From an uncultured Campylobacter sp. (GTDB taxonomy: Bacteria; Campylobacterota; Campylobacteria; Campylobacterales; Campylobacteraceae): a stretch of DNA of 40,747 nucleotides. Location of the stretch: positions 1-40,747 of the forward strand of contig NZ_CALKTT010000063.1 of NCBI RefSeq assembly GCF_937997535.1. The letters are read 5' to 3'. How positions within the stretch are numbered: the first letter of the stretch is position 1; each line of letters opens with the position of its first letter. The notes beneath the pieces are model-generated. The model had not been told where the DNA came from. It made no database searches and saw nothing but the letters and a program-made list of their open reading frames with translations. The translations under genes and the position numbers were made by a program. Shown here piece after piece: positions 23,114 to 31,702 of this stretch.

Positions 23114-23710
23114 ATGCAACAATTTTTACAAGGGATTTTGATGGGACTTGGCGTTAGCGTGCCGATCGGCCCGGTAAACGTACTGATAATGTCCTACGCG
23201 CTGCGAAGCTACACCAAGGCGCTGTGCCTGGGCCTAGGCGCCATGAGCGCGGATATACTGTATCTGGCGCTATCGGCGTTTGGCATATCGCAGCTAGCCA
23301 AAATCCCGATCGTTTTTGCCTGCATATCGGTATTTGGCGCATGCTTTTTACTCTACACGGCGTACGCGATCTGGCATGGCGCGACTAGCTCGGTGCAGCC
23401 TGCAAGCGTCGAGGCTTGCTCAGGCGCGGCGCTTTATAGCAAAGGCTTTTTGATAAATTTACTAAATCCATACGTCATTATGTTTTGGCTCAGCGTATCT
23501 GCCGGCACCGCGCGAGCAGATTTCGCGCTTGCCCTTGCGGGGCTTGTAAGCGGAATTTTAGCTTGGATCACGCTTTTTCCGCTTGCGATATATCTAGCTC
23601 GCAGCAAGCTTCCAAACATGATAGTGCGGGCATTTGCATATATTTCGGCGTTTATTTTGGTATTTTTTGCACTAAAGCTTTTATACGCTATAATTTTTGC
23701 TAAAATTTAA
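23114..23710 (+). CDS. LysE-family amino acid exporter
   Basis: 198 residues with about six membrane helices. FLQGILMGLGVSVPIGPVNV is the family N-terminal signature (G-x-x-x-GPxN type), and KGFLINLLNPYVIMFWL matches the mid-protein KGFLINLLNPKA-type motif. Members export amino acids or similar metabolites; the substrate is unknown. I choose ATG 23114, with AAGGAGAGGG directly upstream, rather than the in-frame TTG at 23093, which lies before the ribosome site. Fifteen bases separate it from dapE. Confidence 0.88.
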   Translation: MQQFLQGILMGLGVSVPIGPVNVLIMSYALRSYTKALCLGLGAMSADILYLALSAFGISQLAKIPIVFACISVFGACFLLYTAYAIWHGATSSVQPASVEACSGAALYSKGFLINLLNPYVIMFWLSVSAGTARADFALALAGLVSGILAWITLFPLAIYLARSKLPNMIVRAFAYISAFILVFFALKLLYAIIFAKI

Positions 23711-23725
23711 ACCGAAGGAAGGCTT

Positions 23726-24904
23726 ATGAAACCGATTGAAATTCTAAAAGAGCTCATCAAATTCCGCTCGCTCACGCCTAGCGACGACGGAGCTTTCAAC
23801 TACGTCTCGATGCTGCTGGCAGACTTTAGCGAGGATAGATTCGAGCTAAACGGCGTAACTAACGCGATTTTTACCAAGTGCTTCGGACAGGGTCCGCATC
23901 TGTGCTTTGCCGGACACATCGACGTCGTGCCGCCGGGCGAGGGCTGGGCGAGCGATCCGTTTGTGCCGGTGGAAGCGGAGGGCTTTTTATACGGGCGCGG
24001 CGCGCAGGATATGAAAAGCGGCATCGCAGCGGCGATCTGCGCGCTAGCGGCGGCACGCGATTTTAAGGGCACGCTAAGCCTGCTGCTAACCAGCGATGAG
24101 GAGGATGACGGCATCTACGGCACGCGCGAAATGCTTTCTAAATTGCGCGAGCAAGGTGCCCTACCCGACTTCGCAGTCGTTGCGGAGCCTACATGCGAAG
24201 TGCGCTTCGGCGATACCATTAAGATCGGCCGTCGCGGCTCGATTAACGGCGTCCTCACGCTCACGGGCATCGGCGGGCACGCAGCCTACCCCGATAAATG
24301 CATCAATCCTGTCCACATTTTAGCGCCGGTTCTCGCAAGCCTCGCGGGGCATGATCTGGACGCGGGCAGCGAGGATTTCGCTTCGGCTAAGATAGTCATC
24401 ACCGACATTCGCGGCGGTTCGCAGGTAGTAAACGTAACACCCAAGGACGTGCGCGTGATGTTTAACGTCCGCGGTGGCGTAGGGCTGGGGCTAGAGGACG
24501 TGCGAGACTACGTACTGAGGTTATTTGAACTGGACGCTAAAGATGCGCTATGCAGCGAAAGCGAATCCTGCGGCAAGCTAGAAATGAGCTGCACCGCGCA
24601 GCTGCGAGCAGGCGCGTCGCTACACCTTGCGCTAAAAAGCTCCTCAAAGCCTTTTTTAACTCAGCGAAACTCCAAAATCGTGCAAAAACTAAGCGCTAGC
24701 GTGCAGAAAATCTGCGGCGCAGCAGCCGAGCTAAACACCGCAGGCGGCACGAGCGATGCGAGATACTTCGCGGAGTTTGGCGTGGAGACGGCGGAGTTTG
24801 GCGTGCGAAACGACACGATCCATCAGATCAACGAACGAGTAGAGATTAGTGATGTCGAAAATCTAGCTAAAATTTTTAGCGATCTGATAGAAAATTTCGA
24901 CTAA
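23726..24904 (+). CDS. dapE: succinyl-diaminopimelate desuccinylase
   Basis: M20-type dinuclear zinc hydrolase making LL-diaminopimelate for lysine and peptidoglycan. Metal and catalytic residues are in the expected places: FAGHIDVVPPGEGW (His64, Asp66), GRGAQDMKSG (Asp95), LLTSDEEDDG (Glu125-Glu126), VVAEPT (Glu154) and the C-terminal His in NDTIHQINERVEI. The central dimerisation domain includes KIGRRGSINGVLTLTG. 392 residues, slightly longer than the usual about 375; the extra falls around residues 270-310 (CSESESCGKLEMSC). AAGGAAGG precedes the ATG. Probably co-transcribed with the LysE-type exporter. Confidence 0.93.
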   Translation: MKPIEILKELIKFRSLTPSDDGAFNYVSMLLADFSEDRFELNGVTNAIFTKCFGQGPHLCFAGHIDVVPPGEGWASDPFVPVEAEGFLYGRGAQDMKSGIAAAICALAAARDFKGTLSLLLTSDEEDDGIYGTREMLSKLREQGALPDFAVVAEPTCEVRFGDTIKIGRRGSINGVLTLTGIGGHAAYPDKCINPVHILAPVLASLAGHDLDAGSEDFASAKIVITDIRGGSQVVNVTPKDVRVMFNVRGGVGLGLEDVRDYVLRLFELDAKDALCSESESCGKLEMSCTAQLRAGASLHLALKSSSKPFLTQRNSKIVQKLSASVQKICGAAAELNTAGGTSDARYFAEFGVETAEFGVRNDTIHQINERVEISDVENLAKIFSDLIENFD

Positions 24905-25968
24905 TTTAGGGATTTGGCAAAGCTACGTAGATTTGATAAAATTCTGCGTTCTACCCAAACTTTGCTGAATTTGCCGGGGTTTTCGCTCGTAGTTGCTTGG
25001 CAAATTTTATCTCTGCCGTGATTTTGAATGGGATTTCGCTCTGATATGCCACTTTTGTTAAGAATTTCATCTGCAGTACGCTTGCCGCTTTTACAATTAC
25101 TTTGCTATGCAACGTCGCTTTCGCAAGAAGCCTTAGCAAAACGCCACCGCCTCAAAGGCGAGCTTTGACAACGAACGCTACCGCTGCTAGGAATTTTTTA
25201 AAAGAATACTGCTTTTGCGCGAATTTTAGCAAATAGCGCGATCTTTGCGCAAAATTTCCATCGCTCTCTTTGCATGGAATTTCATTCTTGCCTAGCGTTG
25301 CTATCAGGATGCTGCTGCACTTTGCTGCCTCCGCGAGAAATTTTATCTTTGGCGCGCTCGCTGCTTACGCAAGAAGCTTGGCTAGGACAATGCCGTTTCT
25401 GCTGGGATACCGCCCGCTTCGTGGATTTATAGAATTTTACTTAGCCACGTTGCCGCTGAGATAATTCCGCCCTGCCTTACTACTTCTATGGAAATTTTAC
25501 CCCGCTTCGGCAAGCGCAATTAAAAATTTACTTTGCCTTAATACGGCGGCGTTGAATTTTACCTTGCAGCGCGGTGACGCAGAATTTTTAAGCTATGCAA
25601 AATTCTACCGCAAAACCTTGCTATCCTCGCCTATCTGCACAAAAGGATCGGCAAAATTTTGCTGCCTTACGCGCTGCTGCACAAAATGCACGCAAGATGA
25701 AAATTTATCGAAGGACTTCAGCGCGGAATTTCGCGAGGCTAAATTTATCACTGCGAAAAATTTCAACCGCTCATAGCAAATGTCTGCGGCGCGATAAATT
25801 TAAAGTTAGGACTTGAAAGCCGGCTTAGCAGGCTCCTTGCTAAATTTTAAATATTTCAATTGCTGTAAAAACTATAAATTTACAAAATCGCTTTATGAAA
25901 TTTCGCAGCGTCTCGCGGTAAAATTTTAAAATCAGCGCCGTGCCTGCAAGGCATAATTTAACGGAATT
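24905..25968. other. 1.06-kb noncoding region rich in AAATTT words and CTTTGC/CGCAAGAAGC repeats
   Basis: No gene supported. Beyond RAATTY-type words, a motif TCGCAAGAAGCCTTAGC (about 25120) recurs as ACGCAAGAAGCTTGGC (about 25366), and CTTTGC and GCTGC words are common. The longest frames (about 74 codons) are Ala/Cys-rich with no ribosome site. It separates convergent dapE and ogt, so no promoter is needed here. Confidence 0.6.
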
Positions 25969-26532
25969 TTACTTGCCAAATTTGGCTAAATTTTCTCTTT
26001 CGAAGTTTAGCAGCCACGCTTTGGTCGCTACGCCGCCCGCGCCGCTGTATCCTCCGAGCCCGCCCGCAGCTACGACGCGGTGGCACGGCACGATGATGGG
26101 AATTTTATTTTTGCCGTTTGCGCCGCCTACTGCGCGGCTTGCGTGCGGTCTACCGATAGCCCGGGCTAGCTCGCCGTATGTTACGACCTCGCCGTAAGGG
26201 ATCTCTAAAAGCGCGCTCCACACGGACTTTTGAAACTGCGTGCCATTTTGGCTCAGTTTAACGCTGAAGCTCTCAAGCTCGCCTCTAAAATAGGCGCTAA
26301 GCTCGTCGGTGCAAAGAGCCAAATTCTTTCTTAAATCGCTAAGCCTTAAATCGCGTCCTTTATCATCCGTAGCACGCACAAAACCGAATTTAAGCCCTGC
26401 GTCGTGTTTTTTAAAGATCTCATCATTGGGCCCGCAGACAGAGCTTTTGACCCAGTCGATGTTGCAGATCCCGATCTCGTCATCCTGAATTTCAAGCATT
26501 CCAATGGGCGAATTAAAAAAGGCTTTTTGCAT
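25969..26532 (-). CDS. ogt: methylated-DNA--protein-cysteine S-methyltransferase
   Basis: Suicide repair protein that takes O6-alkyl groups from guanine. 187 residues. Active-site motif IPIIVPCHRVVAAGGLGGYSG with acceptor Cys150. The helix-turn-helix region FQKSVWSALLEIPYGEVVTY and GELARAIGRPHASRAVGGAN (Arg finger) are standard. The N-terminal domain is short, as in Ogt rather than Ada. It stands alone on the minus strand, with no clear operon partner. Confidence 0.93.
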   Translation of the reverse strand: MQKAFFNSPIGMLEIQDDEIGICNIDWVKSSVCGPNDEIFKKHDAGLKFGFVRATDDKGRDLRLSDLRKNLALCTDELSAYFRGELESFSVKLSQNGTQFQKSVWSALLEIPYGEVVTYGELARAIGRPHASRAVGGANGKNKIPIIVPCHRVVAAGGLGGYSGAGGVATKAWLLNFERENLAKFGK

Positions 26533-26675
26533 CTCAATCCTTTCAAATTTTTACTGGTTTGATCAAAAAAATTTTAAAAAGCGCTTGTTGCGGTGCGAGC
26601 TAAAGCTCGAAAACGATGGAATTTCATGCGGTAACGCGAATTTTTAAAATTTACACGCGAGGCGCCGCAAAGCCT

Positions 26676-28607
26676 CTACTCAAACCGCATGATGTTTACT
26701 AAAACCCCGTCGAAAACGTCTTGCTTAAAAAGCTTGATCTCGCGCACGATATCTGCATTGTCGTCGTCGATGACGCCGTTTTTGACGAGGCTGTCCTCGA
26801 TGAGCTTAAAGATAAAGGCGTGGTTGCTGACGTCAGAGATACCGCTTTTAAAGCCCATTTCAAGGCGCACCGGCACGCCTATGTGCACGCCGCGTAGGTC
26901 CTTGGCGATGTAGAGATCGGCGATCGTGCGCACCATCTTTTTCGCCATTTGGTAGCTCGCCGTGGACGACAAAATATCATTAAGACCGAAATTCTCCATC
27001 AAAAGCGGAATACGAACGCGCGCCAAAACCCCTTCGCCCGGCTCGCTCGCGCTCTTTTTCAAAAACGAAATTTTAATCCTGTGCGCGATGCCTATGAAGC
27101 GCGGCTTAAGCTCGATGAGCCTAGCTTTAGACGTTTGCGGTAGCGAGATAGGACGCGAAGTGCTTGCAATAGGCAGAGCCTGCGGACGCCCCATCAGGCT
27201 CGCGCGCTCTTTCGTAGGCGCTTTGCGCGCAGGCTTGTCATAAAAATTTACTGGCTTAGTCGCAAAAGTTGATTCGCTCCCAAAAGCAGCAGACGCGGGC
27301 TCATCACCAAGCGCCCCCTCCGCCATAGAAGAAGCAAACGTAGAATTCTCGCCCGTTAACGCAGACTGCGCGGATTGCTCAAATTCGGGCGCAAATTTAT
27401 TTCCTGCTTGCGGTGGCAAATTTAAAGGCTGCCACTCTTGTGTGGAGCTTTTCTGTGCTAAATTTTGCTCGTCGGAATTTTTTAGCGCGTAATTTTGCCC
27501 TTTTGCCAAGCACATTGAATCCTCACCGACTAAATTCTCATCTTGAGGCGTAAATTCCGAGGTATTTTCTGAGGCAAAATTTGCGGCACGGCGGCTAGCG
27601 GAATTCGCGATTTGCCCCTTAGAAAACTCGGAGCCTTGAGGCCCACAATCATTTGCGCACTTTATATCAAGCGCAGAATTTGCGAAAGTGGAATTTTTTG
27701 ATGCAGAGCTTTGCGCCGTAGAATTTTTACTTCGTAAGTTCGCGCCCTGCTCTGCTACAAACGAATTTTCAGCTGCAAAATTCTCCGTTTGCGCCATAAA
27801 ATTAGAATTTTGCGCCTCAAATGCGGAATCTTTCACGAGCGCAGAGCTTTGCGCGGAAATAAAATTTCGCGATGCAGGAATGAAGCTTTGCCCTTTGGCA
27901 GAATTCGCAGACACAGAGCTTTGCGGCATAAAATTTTTACTCCTCGCATTTTCGCTCTCTTCGAAATTAGCAGCAAGCCCCACGCTCATGTCATTCTGCA
28001 CAGCGTCATTTTGCGAAATTAAATTCTCGCACGACGTATCCCACGCGGTATCTACGCAAAATTCCGCCCGAGCCGCACCATAAAATTCTGCTTGCGAAAC
28101 ATCTTGAAATTCTGCCTGCGAAGTAAAATCTTGCGCGTTATGAGCGCTGCGCGCAGAAAAATCTCGCTCGCCGCGCCTTGCGTTTGTAGTATACGAAGTC
28201 TTTGCCAAGCTGTCGCCAGCCTCGGGCGAAACTGCGCTTAAATCTCCTTCGCAAAAGCTACCAAAATCGCAGGCGCCGTCAAACTCAGCATAGCCATAAC
28301 CATCCGCTGCACGGAGACGATCTGCGCGGGCTTTCTTTTTGGGCGTAGAAGAGAGCGTGAGCCTGCCTGCAAGCTCGCGTCCGCCAGAGTTTAAAATCCC
28401 AAAAATTCTAGCCCGAAATCGCTCGAACTGCTCGCCGCTAAGCGCGATCTTATCGCTTAGGCTCTGCACGCCGAAGTCCGCGGCGGTAAAATTTACGATC
28501 GCTCCGTCCCTACTCGCGACGCGCACGCGGCCTTTGACCGAGCCTTTTAGCTTAAAATCGCTGCCTGCGAGAATTTTTTTCATCAACTCCTTCGGATTGT
28601 AGGGCAT
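26676..28607 (-). CDS. conserved protein with RusA-like C-terminal domain and a very long Asn/Ser-rich insertion
   Basis: About 643 residues from the ATG at 28607 (a TTG at 28622 would overlap the M23 gene). Numbering below counts from that TTG. Residues 6-95 form a conserved-looking domain (MPYNPKELMKKILAGSDFKL, GRVRVASRDGAIVNFTAADF). About 365 residues (100-465) are low complexity with N-F/N-S units (RSKNFMPQS, AQNSNFMAQ, TENFAAENS). The end (510-648) has GISDVSNHAFIFKLIEDSL and VIDDDNADIVREIKLFK, which resembles the D-x-x-N, K, D, DD pattern of RusA Holliday-junction endonucleases (Asp597, Asp610, Asp619-621). The RusA assignment is inference from motif spacing. It starts right after the M23 peptidase stop, hence co-translated. 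Confidence 0.7.
   Translation of the reverse strand: MPYNPKELMKKILAGSDFKLKGSVKGRVRVASRDGAIVNFTAADFGVQSLSDKIALSGEQFERFRARIFGILNSGGRELAGRLTLSSTPKKKARADRLRAADGYGYAEFDGACDFGSFCEGDLSAVSPEAGDSLAKTSYTTNARRGERDFSARSAHNAQDFTSQAEFQDVSQAEFYGAARAEFCVDTAWDTSCENLISQNDAVQNDMSVGLAANFEESENARSKNFMPQSSVSANSAKGQSFIPASRNFISAQSSALVKDSAFEAQNSNFMAQTENFAAENSFVAEQGANLRSKNSTAQSSASKNSTFANSALDIKCANDCGPQGSEFSKGQIANSASRRAANFASENTSEFTPQDENLVGEDSMCLAKGQNYALKNSDEQNLAQKSSTQEWQPLNLPPQAGNKFAPEFEQSAQSALTGENSTFASSMAEGALGDEPASAAFGSESTFATKPVNFYDKPARKAPTKERASLMGRPQALPIASTSRPISLPQTSKARLIELKPRFIGIAHRIKISFLKKSASEPGEGVLARVRIPLLMENFGLNDILSSTASYQMAKKMVRTIADLYIAKDLRGVHIGVPVRLEMGFKSGISDVSNHAFIFKLIEDSLVKNGVIDDDNADIVREIKLFKQDVFDGVLVNIMRFE
27230..28325. 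repeat. long RAATTY-rich insertion in the RusA-like gene
   Basis: About two dozen RAATTY words by eye between 27325 and 28110, encoding N-S, N-F, E-F and N-L units. Two open frames on the opposite strand over the insert are by-products of the repeat. Confidence 0.78.
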
Positions 28608-28608
28608 T

Positions 28609-29421
28609 CTAGCGCTCGCCAAAAACCACTTCGTTGAATTTAGCGACGAAGCTTAGCGGATTGACGCTCACGCCGTTGATCGCGATGCCGAAGTGCAGAT
28701 GCGGACCGCTAACTCTACCGCTCTCGCCCGAAAGTGCGATTTCATCGCCTTTGTGAACGTGATCGCCAAGCGTCACTTTGATCTCGCTTAGATGATAGTA
28801 CTGCGAATAGATGCCGCCGCCGTGATCGATCACGACCGAACCGCCGGCGTAGTAGCGGTCTTTGGCGATGACTACGACGCCGTCGTTGGCAGCGCGCACC
28901 ACAGTGCCTACCGCGGCGCGATAATCGGTGCCGCTGTGATAGCTTTTAAGCTCGCCGTTGAAAGTGCGGGCATTGCCGAATGCAGAGGTTATTTTGGAGT
29001 TTAAAGGTAGCTCAAATGGCGCGGAAAAAAGATAGCGTGGCGTGGTAATCGCATAGATCGCGTTGGCTTCGTCGAGCTCTTTTTTGATACGCGCGGCGGC
29101 TTCTTTGGGCGGTTTAACTTTACCTGGAGCGACGCTTAGAGCCTCTTTTTTATACTCGCCCTTTTTCAAAGCGACGATCTGCTCGTGGCTGCCGCTTTGA
29201 TCTACTATCCGCAGCGCGAAATCCCCCTTAGCACGGTAGTTTGCCGCCAGAACGACGATTTTATCGCTAGAATTTGGTGCCTCGATGAGGGGGATTTTCT
29301 TTGAGCCAAAGCTCAACTCGGTTGTGCCTTTATCTAATTTTAAGACTATGACATCACCGTTTACTATGTCTAAAGCGAAAATTTTGATCGCCAAAAGTGC
29401 AAAAATAGCTAGAAATTTCAT
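28609..29421 (-). CDS. M23-family peptidoglycan endopeptidase
   Basis: 270 residues with signal peptide MKFLAIFALLAIKIFA. An N-terminal beta domain (about 20-95), a linker, and a C-terminal LytM/M23 domain with zinc ligands His162 and Asp166 in SYHSGTDYRA and His243 of GPHLHFG (with His241). YAGGSVVIDHGGGIYSQYYH and HVHKGDEIALSGESG are also characteristic. Likely a DD-endopeptidase trimming cross-links in the periplasm; homologues (Csd/Pgp3 type) set cell shape in Helicobacter and Campylobacter, though I do not assign the exact orthologue. It is divergent from the SYLF gene and first in a unit with the RusA-like gene. Confidence 0.9.
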   Translation of the reverse strand: MKFLAIFALLAIKIFALDIVNGDVIVLKLDKGTTELSFGSKKIPLIEAPNSSDKIVVLAANYRAKGDFALRIVDQSGSHEQIVALKKGEYKKEALSVAPGKVKPPKEAAARIKKELDEANAIYAITTPRYLFSAPFELPLNSKITSAFGNARTFNGELKSYHSGTDYRAAVGTVVRAANDGVVVIAKDRYYAGGSVVIDHGGGIYSQYYHLSEIKVTLGDHVHKGDEIALSGESGRVSGPHLHFGIAINGVSVNPLSFVAKFNEVVFGER

Positions 29422-29492
29422 AAATTTTCCAAAATTAGTTATTTTTCATCAATTTTTTGTTAAAAATTAGCTAAAACAAATGAAATTGCTGT

Positions 29493-29498
29493 TATAAT
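29493..29498 (+). promoter_or_regulatory. candidate -10 box for the SYLF-domain gene
   Basis: A perfect TATAAT in GTTATAATAACG, 29 bases before the start, preceded by the T-rich run TTTTTTGTTAAAAAT typical of campylobacter promoters. Confidence 0.6.
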
Positions 29499-29526
29499 AA
29501 CGAAAATTCAATTTTAAAAGGATTAA

Positions 29527-30345
29527 ATGATGAAAAAGTTTTTGCTTCTAGCATCTGTTGCACTTTGCGGTCTTTTGCACGCGGACGTCGTGGCAAATCA
29601 AGAGGTTATAGCGGCGACTAACGTCGTTAGATCTTTCGTAGCGGCTAATAACTTCGGCACCGATGAGCGCTATCTAACCAGCGCCAAAGCCGTCGCAATC
29701 CTAACCGACGTAAAACGCCTAGCTGCGGGCGCATCGCTACAATACGGCGATGGAATTTTTAGCGTCAAAGGCGAGAACGGCGAGTGGAGTTCGCCGATTT
29801 TTATCAAATATAAAGGCTACGGCGTGGGCTTACAGGCAGGCTACGAGACGAGCGACATCGTGATGATCTTTCATACTACGAAGTCATATCAAGACATTTT
29901 TACCGGCACAGACACCCTTGAGATCAATGTAGGTGCCGCAGCAGGCGGCGTAGGTAGAAGAACCGGTCGCGCAACCGATCTACCTGATATTTCTGCATGG
30001 ATGGTAAGCCCGGGCGAACAAACAGGCGTTTACCTAGGCGTATCGATCGACAACGGCAGAATAACTATCGACGATCAGCTAACTAACGACTTCTATGAGA
30101 GAATTTACGACTACGAGGATATCTTAAACGATTCTCCGCGCGCGAATAAATACGCAAAAAGATGGAAAGAAGTGATGAGGAAGTATTTTACAAACGGCGA
30201 GAAATACGGCGCTAGCAGCAGTGCGGCGATACCTGTAAATCACGTGCAGAAAAAATACCCTGATGGTAAGCCAATCATCTCAAACCGCTCTCCTAGAACT
30301 CATGCTAAGGCTACGCGAAGCAAAAAGGCTAAAAAAGCAAAATAA
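29527..30345 (+). CDS. exported SYLF-domain (Ysc84-type) protein
   Basis: 272 residues with signal peptide MMKKFLLLASVALCGLLHA. YLTSAKAVAILTDVKRLAAG, GIFSVKGENGEWSSPIFIKY, GYGVGLQAGYETSDIVMIFH and GVYLGVSIDNGRITIDD follow the SYLF lipid-binding domain (phosphoinositide/membrane binding in eukaryotes, periplasmic in bacteria, function unclear). The C-terminal tail is basic (SPRTHAKATRSKKAKKAK). Two ATGs (29527, 29530) share the AAAAGG site; either may be used. It is monocistronic, ending at a strong terminator. Confidence 0.85.
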   Translation: MMKKFLLLASVALCGLLHADVVANQEVIAATNVVRSFVAANNFGTDERYLTSAKAVAILTDVKRLAAGASLQYGDGIFSVKGENGEWSSPIFIKYKGYGVGLQAGYETSDIVMIFHTTKSYQDIFTGTDTLEINVGAAAGGVGRRTGRATDLPDISAWMVSPGEQTGVYLGVSIDNGRITIDDQLTNDFYERIYDYEDILNDSPRANKYAKRWKEVMRKYFTNGEKYGASSSAAIPVNHVQKKYPDGKPIISNRSPRTHAKATRSKKAKKAK

Positions 30346-30356
30346 ATTATCGAGCC

Positions 30357-30383
30357 AAGCCCCGCCTATGGGGCTTCTTGTTT
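30357..30383 (+). terminator. rho-independent terminator after the SYLF gene
   Basis: Perfect stem AAGCCCC/GGGGCTT (30357-30363 and 30370-30376) with a six-base loop, followed by CTTGTTTTAG. It starts 12 bases after the stop codon. Confidence 0.85.
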
Positions 30384-30600
30384 TAGCTTTGCGTTGAGTT
30401 TATGCTAGAGCGCCTAGATGTGAAATCGAAGCGCATAGGTTATTTTTAAAAAGATTTATTAATTCTTTATTAAAGTATTTTATTTAATTTTTATGAGTTA
30501 TTAGATATATAAAGACCGAATAAAATTTTATGAAATTTAACGAAATTTTTATAAAATTTAATCAGTTTTTTATATTTTTATCACTACAATTACAATTCTT

Positions 30601-30676
30601 GTCTCGTTAGCTCAGTTGGTAGAGCATCTGACTCTTAATCAGGCGGCCGTAGGTTCGAATCCTACACGGGACACCA
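30601..30676 (+). tRNA. tRNA-Lys (anticodon CTT)
   Basis: A complete 76-base cloverleaf with encoded CCA. The acceptor stem GTCTCGT pairs with ACGGGAC, with one G-T pair. The D-arm is TAGCTCAGTTGGTAGAGCA, the anticodon stem TCTGA/TCAGG with loop CTCTTAA (anticodon CTT at 30634-30636), and the T-loop GTTCGAATC. Reads AAG codons. Two TACAAT boxes at 30585-30596 lie unusually close to the gene, so which base pairs form its promoter is unclear. An AT-rich accessory region follows it. Confidence 0.96.
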
Positions 30677-30718
30677 TCTATCAAATTTTCCCCCTATTTT
30701 TAGTTTTTTGATTTTTTT

Positions 30719-30745
30719 AAAAGCCCTGTTTTACGGCTTTTTCAA
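30719..30745 (+). terminator. probable terminator downstream of tRNA-Lys
   Basis: Stem AAAAGCC/GGCTTTT (30719-30725 and 30735-30741), nine-base loop, followed by T-rich sequence. It can also work on the other strand, where the RTX remnant ends. Confidence 0.6.
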
Positions 30746-30847
30746 ATTTTTTCAAAAAAATTTGAAATGCCAAAAACGCTAGATTATACAGACGGTTTAA
30801 GAGAAACTACTATATATTAAAAAAATGTATAGTAGCTCCTAAGCTTG

Positions 30848-31576
30848 TTAAACTCTTTGGAAACTTTTATAATTTATCCTATCATTTCCATATCCGCCTA
30901 TTAGTAAATCGCCGCCGCCTTTACCCATTAGCGTTCATCGCCATATCCGCCGAATAAAACATCGTCTTTGTAGTCGCCCGTTAAAAGTCCGCTTGGGGTT
31001 ACGCCATAAGGGAAAAATGACGACGATAAAGGTCTTGCATAGACTGTTTTGTCGGGCATTGTTACCTTTTAGAATACCTTTTTGCAAAGCGTTCATATCA
31101 ATATCTGATAGTCCGTCGCCCGTTATTTTGTCCCATAAATTTTGTGCTTGTTTACGTAAATCAAATATGCCGCTATCTTTTCCGTCCAACTTATCTAATA
31201 AATTTCCTATGTCATACCATAGCGTTATCCAACCGACAACAGGGATAAATTTTGTAATTGCAATAAGCCCGAAATCCACAGCTGCGCCCACGACGGTATG
31301 ACCGAAGCTTTGACCGTCAGCTATATCATCGACTATACCAGCCAATGCTTTACCAATTCCAACATATCCTGCAGCTCCCTTTAATTCATCTAACTCCGGT
31401 TTTGTATATCTTTTGCCATTTATCTCAACATATTTTTCTAATCCAGTAAATGACATATCAGCACCAGAAAGTGCATCTTTAAGGAATTCAGTTAATTGTC
31501 TAACCAAATCACTATTTTTTCTAAGTCTTACTTCTGCTTTGTCTAATTCTTGTTTAGCAACTAATTCTCTACTCAT
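30848..31576 (-). pseudogene. broken RTX-type exoprotein: N-terminal segment joined to decayed calcium-binding repeats
   Basis: The first open frame (213 residues, 30935-31576) starts MSRELVAKQELDKAEVRLRK with AAGGAGAAAAAC before it. It has a hydrophobic middle (VVGAAVDFGLIAITKFIPVV, then WITLWYDIGNLLDKLDG), then turns to basic nonsense after LQKGILKGNN. In the next frame the sequence reads GLLTGDYKDDVLFGGYGDER, and in a third MGKGGGDLLIGGYGNDR, which are RTX nonapeptide repeats (GGxGxDxLxGG). At least two frameshifts and a large internal loss are needed, so it is a pseudogene. The intact ancestor would be a calcium-binding protein exported by a type I system. The N-terminal module may still be made. 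Confidence 0.72.
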
Positions 31577-31702
31577 GTTTTTCTCCTTTTTAGGTTAAAA
31601 TTTCTTTTCAACCAAATTTAAATTTATATGTTTCTTATCAGAAAAATATTTTTGTAAATCTGAATAATCTTGTTTATGAATTATATAAACCATATGAAAT
31701 TT
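31571..31702. repeat. direct repeat, copy 1 (membrane-protein 3' end plus toxin start)
   Basis: Nearly identical to 32409-32542. It covers ACTCATGTTTTTCTCC (start and ribosome site of the MSRE gene), the spacer and about 30 codons of the membrane-protein end. Confidence 0.8.

Noticed and set aside
25270..25816. Frames of 64-74 codons between dapE and ogt
   Set aside because: Low-quality composition, overlapping each other in different frames, no start signals.
27688..28083. 131-codon Phe/Cys-rich frame opposite the RusA-like gene
   Set aside because: It is the antisense reading of the AAATTT-rich insertion (K-F/E-F repeats), not an independent gene.
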